Below are positions 9,977 to 16,705 of a DNA stretch of 33,914 nucleotides, piece after piece. This stretch comes from Xanthobacteraceae bacterium (GTDB lineage: Bacteria; Pseudomonadota; Alphaproteobacteria; Rhizobiales; Xanthobacteraceae). Position 1 is the first letter of the stretch; every line of letters begins with the position of its first letter. The position numbers and the translations under genes are program-made. Where the stretch lies: assembly GCA_025929595.1 (NCBI GenBank), contig JAICQA010000002.1, forward strand, positions 1 to 33,914, written 5' to 3'. The notes beneath the pieces are model-generated. The model saw only the letters and a list, made by a program, of their open reading frames with translations. It searched no databases and was not told the origin of the DNA.

Positions 9977-10629
9977 CCTCCGCAACCGCCGCACAACCGC
10001 GCACGGCGCCCGCCGGCGCCGGTGACAGTCTGTTTACGGGCCGCCGCCGCTTTTTCGATGCGGTCAGCGGCGCCTGGGTCGTCAAGGTTCTGCCCGGCGA
10101 GTGCTACGTCACGCCGAGCAACGAAGAGCTCCTCGTCACCGTCCTCGGCTCCTGCGTCTCGGCCTGCATCCGCGATCCGCGCACCGGCATCGGCGGCATG
10201 AATCATTTCATGCTCCCGACCGGCAAGGCGGGCGGCTGGGGCGACGAGTTGCACTCGATGCGCTACGGCAACTTCGCCATGGAGAAGCTCATCAACGAGC
10301 TTCTGAAACGCGGCTGCTCGCGCGACGTCATGGAGATCAAGGTTTTCGGCGGCGGCAACGTCATCGACAGCAACAGCGCCATCGGCTCGAAGAACGCCGA
10401 ATTCGTCATGAGCTTTCTCAAGAACGAAGGCCTGTACTGCGCGGCCAACGATCTCGGCGGCCAGTATCCGCGCCGCATCCAGTATTCGCCGGCCAGCGGC
10501 CGTGTCACGCGCAAATTTCTCGGCGGCGGCGATCGCGACATCATCGCCCGCAACGAGCTCGAGTTTGCCGACAGCCTCGGGAAGAAGCAGACGGCGGGCG
10601 ACATCCAGTTGTTCGGGGACAACAAATGA
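9973..10629 (+). CDS. cheD: Chemoreceptor glutamine deamidase CheD
   Basis: Deamidates glutamines of chemoreceptors to methylatable glutamates; in other bacteria it also interacts with CheC-type phosphatases. The 218-residue protein carries the catalytic pair C61 (VLGSCVSACIRD) and H78 (GMNHFMLP), 17 residues apart as in Thermotoga CheD (C27, H44). Other family landmarks are the FGGGNVI segment and the terminal GDIQLF. The N-terminus is about 30 residues longer than the minimal family. It starts with GTG overlapping the cheR stop, with GGAGG about seven bases upstream, and its stop overlaps the cheB start (ATGA). No cheC gene is seen in the window. Confidence 0.96.
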   Translation: MTSATAAQPRTAPAGAGDSLFTGRRRFFDAVSGAWVVKVLPGECYVTPSNEELLVTVLGSCVSACIRDPRTGIGGMNHFMLPTGKAGGWGDELHSMRYGNFAMEKLINELLKRGCSRDVMEIKVFGGGNVIDSNSAIGSKNAEFVMSFLKNEGLYCAANDLGGQYPRRIQYSPASGRVTRKFLGGGDRDIIARNELEFADSLGKKQTAGDIQLFGDNK

Positions 10630-11693
10630 CCCACGCAAAGCCGGTCAGGGTTCTCATCGTCGACGACTCCGCGCTCATGCGGAAGCTGCTGGCGGCGGTG
10701 CTTTCCGACGACCGCGAGATCGAGGTGGTCGGCACGGCATCCGATCCGTTCGACGCGCGCGACAAAATAAAGGCGCTCAATCCGGACGTGATCACGCTCG
10801 ACGTCGAAATGCCGCGCATGGACGGCGTGACCTTTCTGCGCAAGATCATGTCGCTGCGGCCGACGCCGGTGGTCATGGTCTCCTCGCTCACGCAGGCGGG
10901 CGCCGACATCACGCTCGAAGCGCTCGAGATCGGCGCGGTCGATTTCGTGGCCAAGCCCGTGGCGGACATCACCCACGCGATGGAAGCGCTCTCCGCCGAG
11001 ATCTGCGCCAAGGTCAAGATCGCCGCGCGTACGCGCGTAAAGGCGATTCGTCCGGCGCCCGAGCGACGGCAGCCGGCACGCAATCGTGTCGTCGACCCGT
11101 CCGCCAAGCTCGTCGTCATCGGCGCCTCGACCGGCGGCGTGGAGGCGTTGAAGGCGCTCCTGATGGATTTCATCGCCGATGGCCCGCCGGTCCTGATTAC
11201 GCAGCATATGCCGGAGCGCTTTACGGCGGCCTTCGCCCGCCGTCTCGACCGCGAATGCCCGATGCGGGTTTTCGAGGCCGCGCATGGCCAGCGGATCGAG
11301 CCGGGCGCCGCCTATATCGCGCCGGGTCAGCGGCATCTTGAACTCGTACGCGACGGGACGCATTTCGCCTGCCGCCTCACGGACGATCCGCCGGTGTCGG
11401 GCCATCGTCCGTCCGTCGACGTGTTGTTCCGTTCGGCCGCGCGTCTCGCCGGCCCGCGCACCATTGGCGTGATCCTGACAGGCATGGGCAAGGACGGCGC
11501 CGAAGGAATGCTCGAGCTGCGCAACGCGCAGGCGATCACGCTCGGCCAGGACGAAGCGACGTCGCTCGTTTACGGCATGCCGCGCGTCGCCTTCGAACGC
11601 GGCGCCGTGATGCGCCAGTTTCCGTTGAATGAAATGGCCGACGCCATCCTCGATGCCTGTGGCATCGATGCCAAGGCGACGGCGCACGCATGA
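10626..11693 (+). CDS. cheB: Chemotaxis response regulator protein-glutamate methylesterase CheB
   Basis: Removes methyl groups from receptors (and deamidates) when phosphorylated by CheA. The 355-residue protein has an N-terminal receiver with phospho-acceptor D59 (VITLDVEMPRMDG), a basic Arg/Pro linker, and a C-terminal methylesterase domain with the catalytic triad S168 (GASTGG), H194 (ITQHMPERF) and D290 (GMGKDGAEGM). These match E. coli S164, H190 and D286 at a constant offset. The frame is open far upstream, but the ATG at 10626 overlaps the cheD stop and gives the normal length. The cheR-cheD-cheB run with overlapping starts and stops is a compact adaptation module. Confidence 0.97.
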   Translation: MTHAKPVRVLIVDDSALMRKLLAAVLSDDREIEVVGTASDPFDARDKIKALNPDVITLDVEMPRMDGVTFLRKIMSLRPTPVVMVSSLTQAGADITLEALEIGAVDFVAKPVADITHAMEALSAEICAKVKIAARTRVKAIRPAPERRQPARNRVVDPSAKLVVIGASTGGVEALKALLMDFIADGPPVLITQHMPERFTAAFARRLDRECPMRVFEAAHGQRIEPGAAYIAPGQRHLELVRDGTHFACRLTDDPPVSGHRPSVDVLFRSAARLAGPRTIGVILTGMGKDGAEGMLELRNAQAITLGQDEATSLVYGMPRVAFERGAVMRQFPLNEMADAILDACGIDAKATAHA

Positions 11694-11703
11694 GGGGGAT
11701 GAA

Positions 11704-12477
11704 ATGACGACAGGGGGAACGGGAGCGGCCATCGTGCTGCCGGCCATGCTCGATCTATCGGCGGCCGAGGGCTTTCTCGCCACCATGTTGCAGGCGAGCG
11801 AATCGGAAGAGCCGGTTTGCCTCGATGCCTCGGCGGTCGAGACGCTCACGCTGCCATGCGTACAGATCATTCTGGCCGCGAAGCGCGCCGATAGCAGATT
11901 GACCGTCGCCGGCCCGACACCGGCGTTCCTGAGCGCCTTCGCCGACCTGGGGCTCTCCTGGGAAGACGGCGCCGGCCTGAACGCGCCGCACCCGCCGCCC
12001 GTGAAAACGCCTGAAGAACCGACTGTAGAAGCCGCCGCGGAAGAACCGATTTCAGAAACCGTCAGCGAAAGCGCAGCCGAAGCGCCTCTAACCGAGATGG
12101 ATACCACGGACATGGCAAAGCGAATTCTCACCATCGACGATTCGAAGACCATGCGTGACATGCTCATGCTGACCCTGAGCGACGCCGGCTACGACGTGCT
12201 GCAGGCGGTCGACGGGGAGGACGGCATTGAAGTTCTGGGCGACCGCAAGGTCGACGTCGTCATCACCGACATCAACATGCCGAAGATGGACGGCTACGGC
12301 GTGATCCGGAACCTGCGCGCCAATCCGGTGCACAAGGGCACGCCGATTCTCGTGCTCACCACCGAAAGTGACACCGAGAAGCGCAACTTGGCGCGCGACG
12401 CCGGCGCCACGGGCTGGATGGTCAAGCCGTTCGACCCCGACCAACTCGTCGCCACGATCCGCAAGGTCTGTCCGTAA
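11704..12477 (+). CDS. STAS domain-CheY receiver fusion protein
   Basis: A 257-residue protein with two parts. Residues 1-90 look like an MlaB-type STAS domain (VCLDASAVETLTLPCVQIIL). An acidic Pro/Glu-rich linker spans about 93-136. From residue 137 there is a complete CheY receiver of exactly the usual 121 residues, beginning MAKRILTIDDSKTMRDM, with phospho-acceptor D189 (VITDINMPKMDG) and the conserved Lys in WMVKPF. The receiver begins with its own in-frame ATG at 12112, with a weak GAGATGGA upstream, so a free CheY could also be made. To my knowledge STAS and CheY are usually separate genes in comparable clusters. No stop codon separates them here. The gene lies between cheB and cheA. 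Confidence 0.88.
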   Translation: MTTGGTGAAIVLPAMLDLSAAEGFLATMLQASESEEPVCLDASAVETLTLPCVQIILAAKRADSRLTVAGPTPAFLSAFADLGLSWEDGAGLNAPHPPPVKTPEEPTVEAAAEEPISETVSESAAEAPLTEMDTTDMAKRILTIDDSKTMRDMLMLTLSDAGYDVLQAVDGEDGIEVLGDRKVDVVITDINMPKMDGYGVIRNLRANPVHKGTPILVLTTESDTEKRNLARDAGATGWMVKPFDPDQLVATIRKVCP

Positions 12478-12501
12478 CGCCGTCGAACCAAAGTTGTTGT
12501 T

Positions 12502-14667
12502 ATGTCGAAAATTGACGAACTGAAGAACACCTTCTTCGACGAATGCGGCGAATTGCTGCAGGAGATCGAGAACGGTCTGACCGAAATGCGCGAAGGCCGC
12601 GGCACCGAGGATACGGTGCACGCGGTTTTCCGCGCGGCCCATTCGGTGAAAGGCGGCGCCGGAATCTTCGGCTTCGAGCGTCTGGTCGGTTTCGCGCATG
12701 TGTTCGAGACCGTGCTCGATGACGTGCGGCACGAGAAGCTCGCCACCAGCGACGAAGTGATGTCCGTCCTGCTGCACGCGGGCGACATCCTTGCCGATCT
12801 CGTCGGCATGGCGCGTGCGGGCGAGGAAGTGCCGCCCGGGTTCGAGGACGAGTGCCGCCAGGCGCTCGACAAGCTGGCTGGGATCGAGGAGGGCGGCGGC
12901 GGTGCCGCCGGCGACTTCGACGGCATCGACTTCATGCCGGTCGCCGCAGGCGACGATTTTGTGCCGGTAGCTGCCGATGGCTTCGACGACATGGGCGACC
13001 TGGGCGCCGCGCCCGGCGAGCGCACCTTCCGTATTTCATTCAGGCCGACCGCCGAACTGCTCAAGAAGGCGAACGAGCCGCTCTATATCCTGCGCGAGCT
13101 CGGCAAGCTCGGGCGGCTCGAACTGACGGCCGACACGTCGGCGCTGCCGCCGCTCGCCCAGATCCAGCCCGACAACGCCTATGTGAGCTGGACGGCGGTC
13201 CTTCATACCGCCCATGGTCGCCAGGAGATTGATCAGGTCTTTGAGTTCGTCGTCGCCGACTGCGAATTGAAGATCGTCGAAGACCAGCCGGTTGACACGG
13301 CGATGGAGATTTCGCCGATCGAGCTTCCCATTGCTGCCGCGCCCGAGTTGGCGCCGCAGATGGCGGCGCCCGCACCGATGCCCATGCCGGCGCGCGCGCC
13401 GGAAGCGGCCGAATCCAGGGAAGCGGGCAAGCCCGCCGCCAAGTCCACCGCCGGCATGACGACGCGCGTCGACCTCGAAAAGATCGACCGGGTCGTCAAC
13501 ATGGTCGGCGAGCTGGTGATCGCGCAGGCCATGCTCGGCCAGGTAGTGCGCGACCTGCCGGAAGACGTGGCCGGGCGCATCTCGCAGTCGCTCGAGGAGG
13601 TCATCCATCACACCCGTGAGCTCAAGGACAGCGTCATGTCCATGCGCGCGCAGCCGGTGAAGACCGTGTTCCAGCGCATGCCGCGCCTCGTGCGCGAGCT
13701 GTCCACGAAGACCGGCAAAAACGTGCGTCTCGAAATGTCGGGCGAGAACACCGAGATCGACAAGACGATCATAGAGCGCCTGAGCGATCCGCTCACCCAT
13801 GTCATCCGCAATTCCGTCGATCACGGCATCGAATCGCCGGCCGACCGCGTCGCGGCGGGAAAAAGCGAAACCGGCACGATCCGTCTTTCCGCGAGCCATC
13901 GCGGCGGCCGCATTGTAATCGAAGTGAAGGACGACGGTGCCGGCATCAACAACGAGCGCGTGCTGAAAAAGGCGCGCGAACGCGGCCTGATCGATCCGAG
14001 TGCCTCGCTGTCCGAGGACGAGATCAGCAACCTGATCTTCATGCCGGGCTTCTCCACCGCCGAAGCGATCTCCGATATTTCGGGCCGCGGCGTCGGCATG
14101 GACGTGGTCCGCCGCAACATCCTCGACATCGGCGGGCGCATCTCGCTCAAATCCGAGCCCGGCCGCGGCCTCACCATGCAGCTCTCGCTGCCGCTGACGC
14201 TCGCTGTCATGGACGGCATGGTCGTCGAGATTGGCCGCGACAACTATGTGATTCCGATCTCTGCCATCGTCGAATGTCTGCGCCCGTCGCGTTCCGACGT
14301 GCGCAGCCTGCTCGGCACGCTCGGCACGTTGCAGCTTCGCGGCGCCATCGTACCGTTGCTGCATATGGGCGATCTGTTTGGCGTCGGCGGAGCGCGTAAG
14401 GAAATTTCCGACAGCGTCGTCGTCATCGTCGAAGCGAGCGAAGGCGCGCGCCTCGGCGTCGTCGTGGACGAGTTGCGCGGCCATCAGCAGGTCGTGATCA
14501 AGAGCATCGAGGAGAATTACGGGATTGTCCCCGGCATTGCCGGAGCGACCATCCTCGGCAATGGCCGCGTCGCCTTCATCGTCGACGTGGACAAGCTCGC
14601 GAATATGGCGGGCGATGGCCGGGACGCGCCCGCGCCCCGCCCGGAGGCAAAAATGGTCGCGGCGTAA
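12502..14667 (+). CDS. cheA: Chemotaxis histidine kinase CheA
   Basis: Central kinase, phosphorylating CheY-type receivers and CheB in response to receptor state. The 721-residue protein has an HPt domain with phospho-acceptor H47 (AAHSVKGGAGIFGF). An alphaproteobacterial-type middle domain follows at about 172-262 (FRISFRPTAELLKKANEP ... FEFVVADCELKI), and an Ala/Pro/Met-rich linker. Then come the dimerisation helices (TTRVDLEKIDRVVNMVGELV), the ATP-binding domain with the N box (LTHVIRNSVDHGIE), G1 (DDGAGI) and G2 (GRGVGMDVV), and a C-terminal CheW-like domain. All key residues are present. The ribosome-binding site is weak, so expression may rely on readthrough from the gene ending 24 bases upstream. 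It is the only CheA in the window. Confidence 0.97.
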   Translation: MSKIDELKNTFFDECGELLQEIENGLTEMREGRGTEDTVHAVFRAAHSVKGGAGIFGFERLVGFAHVFETVLDDVRHEKLATSDEVMSVLLHAGDILADLVGMARAGEEVPPGFEDECRQALDKLAGIEEGGGGAAGDFDGIDFMPVAAGDDFVPVAADGFDDMGDLGAAPGERTFRISFRPTAELLKKANEPLYILRELGKLGRLELTADTSALPPLAQIQPDNAYVSWTAVLHTAHGRQEIDQVFEFVVADCELKIVEDQPVDTAMEISPIELPIAAAPELAPQMAAPAPMPMPARAPEAAESREAGKPAAKSTAGMTTRVDLEKIDRVVNMVGELVIAQAMLGQVVRDLPEDVAGRISQSLEEVIHHTRELKDSVMSMRAQPVKTVFQRMPRLVRELSTKTGKNVRLEMSGENTEIDKTIIERLSDPLTHVIRNSVDHGIESPADRVAAGKSETGTIRLSASHRGGRIVIEVKDDGAGINNERVLKKARERGLIDPSASLSEDEISNLIFMPGFSTAEAISDISGRGVGMDVVRRNILDIGGRISLKSEPGRGLTMQLSLPLTLAVMDGMVVEIGRDNYVIPISAIVECLRPSRSDVRSLLGTLGTLQLRGAIVPLLHMGDLFGVGGARKEISDSVVVIVEASEGARLGVVVDELRGHQQVVIKSIEENYGIVPGIAGATILGNGRVAFIVDVDKLANMAGDGRDAPAPRPEAKMVAA

Positions 14668-14714
14668 GCACGGACATGGCGCCACTCCGGCGCGAAACGT
14701 GAAGAACGGCAGTT

Positions 14715-14724
14715 AGAAGGAGGT
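14715..14724 (+). promoter_or_regulatory. Near-consensus Shine-Dalgarno of cheY
   Basis: AGAAGGAGGT, seven bases before the ATG at 14732. It decides the start against the out-of-frame ATG at 14725. It is the best ribosome-binding site in the cluster and suggests CheY is made in excess over CheA. Confidence 0.8.
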
Positions 14725-14731
14725 ATGGGAA

Positions 14732-15121
14732 ATGCCCCATGCAGCAGCACTCAAGGTCCTGGTCGTCGACGATCAAAACAGCGTCAGGCAGGTGATCCGC
14801 CTGGCGCTGGAAGAGATCGGCGTCCGGCACATTCTGGAATCGGAGAACGGCAAGGACGCGTTTGAAAAGGCGACGACCCAGCCGGTCAACCTGATCATCT
14901 CGGATTACAACATGCCGGAGATGGACGGCCTTGCCCTGCTTCGTGCGGTGCGCGGTCATCAGACCGTGCGCAAACTTCCGTTTATCCTTCTTACTGGCCG
15001 CGGCGATCGTGACCTTGTGGTTAAGGCCGCGCAGACAGGTGTAAACAATTACGTGGTCAAACCTTTCACGAATGCCGTGCTAAGGGAAAAAATCGAACAG
15101 GTCATGGGGAAGCTTGCGTGA
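14732..15121 (+). CDS. cheY: Chemotaxis response regulator CheY
   Basis: A single-domain receiver of 129 residues, likely phosphorylated by CheA to act on the flagellar switch or to serve as a phosphate sink. Conserved residues visible are the acidic pair D13/D14 (VLVVDDQNSVRQ), phospho-acceptor D58 (LIISDYNMPEMDG), the Thr of LLTGRGD and the Lys of YVVKPFTN. The start is fixed by a near-perfect Shine-Dalgarno. The stop codon overlaps the GTG start of the next gene (GTGA), coupling it to the DxxxQ protein. Together with the receiver in the STAS fusion, the operon encodes two CheY modules; which one reaches the motor cannot be told from sequence. Confidence 0.96.
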   Translation: MPHAAALKVLVVDDQNSVRQVIRLALEEIGVRHILESENGKDAFEKATTQPVNLIISDYNMPEMDGLALLRAVRGHQTVRKLPFILLTGRGDRDLVVKAAQTGVNNYVVKPFTNAVLREKIEQVMGKLA

Positions 15122-15564
15122 CGAGTACGAGTGCCGCGTCGAGATTGCCTGAGGAAGAATCCGCAAGCCTGCAGCCCGCCTTCTCCAGCGAAGGCAATCC
15201 CGGCGTCTTCATCGCCGGCGTGGCCGGGCTTCTGCGCGAGACCGTGCAGCGCTTCGAGGCGATCAGCAGCGGCGTATCCGATGCGGTGATGTCGCGCGCC
15301 GACCTGGCCGACCGCGAGCTCATCGTCACGTTGCAGGCCTTCGACCGGTTGCAGCAGGAATTCGTGGCCGTCGCCGACGTTCTGTCCCGTTACTCGGGCG
15401 CGCTCGGCGACCCCCTGGCCGACGGCAGCGGCCACGCGCGCGGCGAGGCCGAGGCGATCGCCACCATCGCCGTCTCCGACCTCAAGCAGCGGCTGCTCAA
15501 TCATTTGCAGCGCGATCGCAGCAACGAGATCGATCCCGCGCCCGGCGGCGAAGCGGAGTTCTAG
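15118..15564 (+). CDS. Small chemotaxis-associated protein with CheZ-like DxxxQ motif
   Basis: A 148-residue helical protein, start GTG overlapping the cheY stop. Residues 31-95 look like a long amphipathic helical hairpin. Inside is LQAFDRLQQEF (D76, Q80), which matches the DxxxQ active-site pattern of CheZ (DLTGQ), where Asp and Gln dephosphorylate CheY-P. Rhizobial CheT proteins, as I recall, sit at the ends of che operons and carry the same pattern. The C-terminus (Glu/Pro/Gly-rich) is short and lacks an obvious CheZ-type CheY-binding peptide. I infer a CheT/CheZ-like partner of the upstream CheY. No strong family recognition is possible by eye. It ends in a CTAG shared with the convergent gene. 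Confidence 0.75.
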   Translation: MTSTSAASRLPEEESASLQPAFSSEGNPGVFIAGVAGLLRETVQRFEAISSGVSDAVMSRADLADRELIVTLQAFDRLQQEFVAVADVLSRYSGALGDPLADGSGHARGEAEAIATIAVSDLKQRLLNHLQRDRSNEIDPAPGGEAEF

Positions 15565-16004
15565 GTTCGCCGCGCGTCGGTCAGCGACGCGCGCGCGACT
15601 TCCTTCCGCGCCAGCAAAAGCGCGTTGACCTGGTTTTCGATCGCGTCGAACGGGCAATCGACGCCGGCCTGCACGATGTCGATGATGTCGCAGAGATTGT
15701 TGGCCGCGAAGGTCAGCAGCTCAAAGCCCATGGTCGCGCCGACGTCGCGCATCGCGCGGCAGTGAACATGCGCCGCCGCGAGCCACTTGTCTTCGCTGGT
15801 TGCTTCCGTCTGTCCGGACGGAATCGCCGAGATCAGCAGTTCAAGCTGGCGGTCGAGCCAGTCGGCGAATTGCGGCTGCATCGTGCCGAGATGCGCTTCC
15901 GCCGATTGGATGGCCTGTTCGCGGGAAACGCCGCCGGGCCGCGTCACCAGCGAATGAAAACGGGTCGAGACGGGAATAATGGTGCCGTCACCGGCATTCG
16001 TCAT
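15561..16004 (-). CDS. Degenerate HPt-like protein paired with a response regulator
   Basis: A 147-residue soluble, mainly helical protein starting two bases after the regulator gene, with AAGGG as ribosome-binding site. The central segment, HVHCRAMRDVGATMGFELLT (79-98) followed by FAANNLCDIID, resembles alphaproteobacterial HPt-like helices of the pattern HDxKGxGxxFGxxLxT...LC. However, the position of the phospho-histidine appears to be Arg83, with His79 and His81 just upstream. It may be an HPt relative that binds receivers without transferring phosphate, or one using a shifted histidine. This is a weak, motif-level inference. Operon with the upstream regulator suggests they work together, presumably feeding the chemotaxis pathway. 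It converges on the DxxxQ gene with overlapping stop codons. Confidence 0.75.
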   Translation of the reverse strand: MTNAGDGTIIPVSTRFHSLVTRPGGVSREQAIQSAEAHLGTMQPQFADWLDRQLELLISAIPSGQTEATSEDKWLAAAHVHCRAMRDVGATMGFELLTFAANNLCDIIDIVQAGVDCPFDAIENQVNALLLARKEVARASLTDARRT

Positions 16005-16006
16005 GA

Positions 16007-16588
16007 CTAGCCCTTGCGCGCGAGATTGAGGAGCGAGTCGATGTCGTCCTGGCCCATGGCCTGGCCGCCCTCTTCAACGACGCTCTCATCGTTGTCCCCT
16101 TTGCGCCTGCCGACGCCGGTCGGATAGCCCTCGATCTTGAAGCGCCGGTCAGGCCCGAAGTAAGTCGGCGCATCGACGAAGCTGCGCGGATGGAAGGCCA
16201 CCCAGGCAAGCCGGTTATAGAGACTCGACACCGAGACGGGCTTCGCCACCACCATGTTCGCGCCCGCGTCCCGCGCGGCGTTGATCGTGTTGATGCGTGT
16301 GTCGCTCGTGAGGATGAGGATCGGGATGGTGCGGTACTCGCTGCTCACGCTCCCGCGGATTTCGTGCGTCAGCCTCAGCCCGCCCTCAGGCGGCAGGTTG
16401 GAGTCGCACAGCAGGAAGTCGATACGCTGCTCCACCAGCGTACGGTTCACGTCCATCGCACTGCGTGCTTCATAGATCTTCGTCGCGCCGAAGCTGCGCA
16501 GGATGCTCTGGCAGATCATGCAGAAATAGGAATTCGAGTCCGCGATCAGGAAATTCAGGCCGTGAAGATTGAGATGCTCTCTCGGCAT
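16007..16588 (-). CDS. CheY-like response regulator with FliM-like C-terminal peptide
   Basis: A 193-residue protein (from the ATG at 16588) with an N-terminal receiver: LNFLIADSNSYFCMICQSIL, phospho-acceptor D62 (FLLCDSNLPPEGG) and Lys116 (MVVAKP). Only one acidic residue is seen in the usual N-terminal metal-binding pair. The receiver is followed by a basic FGPDRRFKIEGYPTGVGRRK segment and an acidic linker. It then ends with GQDDIDSLLNLARKG (179-193), which resembles the CheY-binding N-terminal peptide of FliM (SQxEIDALL). It may therefore bind a phosphorylated CheY through its tail. No DNA-binding domain is present. An upstream GTG at 16639 would add 17 residues. I prefer 16588 because the receiver then begins at the normal position, but neither start has a good ribosome-binding site. 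Confidence 0.85.
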   Translation of the reverse strand: MPREHLNLHGLNFLIADSNSYFCMICQSILRSFGATKIYEARSAMDVNRTLVEQRIDFLLCDSNLPPEGGLRLTHEIRGSVSSEYRTIPILILTSDTRINTINAARDAGANMVVAKPVSVSSLYNRLAWVAFHPRSFVDAPTYFGPDRRFKIEGYPTGVGRRKGDNDESVVEEGGQAMGQDDIDSLLNLARKG

Positions 16589-16603
16589 TGCCGTATCGGC
16601 GAC

Positions 16604-16651
16604 CCTGTCCTCGAATACCGTCACGGACAGGAGAATCACAAAATTTGATTC
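16604..16651 (-). promoter_or_regulatory. Two inverted repeats upstream of the regulator/HPt-like operon
   Basis: GAATCA-N7-TGATTC (16633-16651) is an A/T-rich, operator-like dyad in GC-rich surroundings. CCTGTCC (16604-16610) and GGACAGG (16625-16631) are a 7-bp inverted repeat 14 bases apart; in the minus-strand mRNA they would form a hairpin that includes the only purine-rich stretch before the ATG at 16588. Function is inferred. Confidence 0.45.
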
Positions 16652-16705
16652 GCGGAAACCGGCCGGCAGGGACCCGCGGCCCGAATGTTCGCCGGAAGGA
16701 CGGAA

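Noticed and set aside
10263-12167. 634-codon minus-strand open frame across cheD, cheB and the STAS-CheY gene
   Set aside because: Antisense shadow of well-recognised genes with no protein-like motifs.
13036-14685. 549-codon minus-strand open frame within cheA
   Set aside because: Antisense to an intact, fully conserved CheA; shadow frame.
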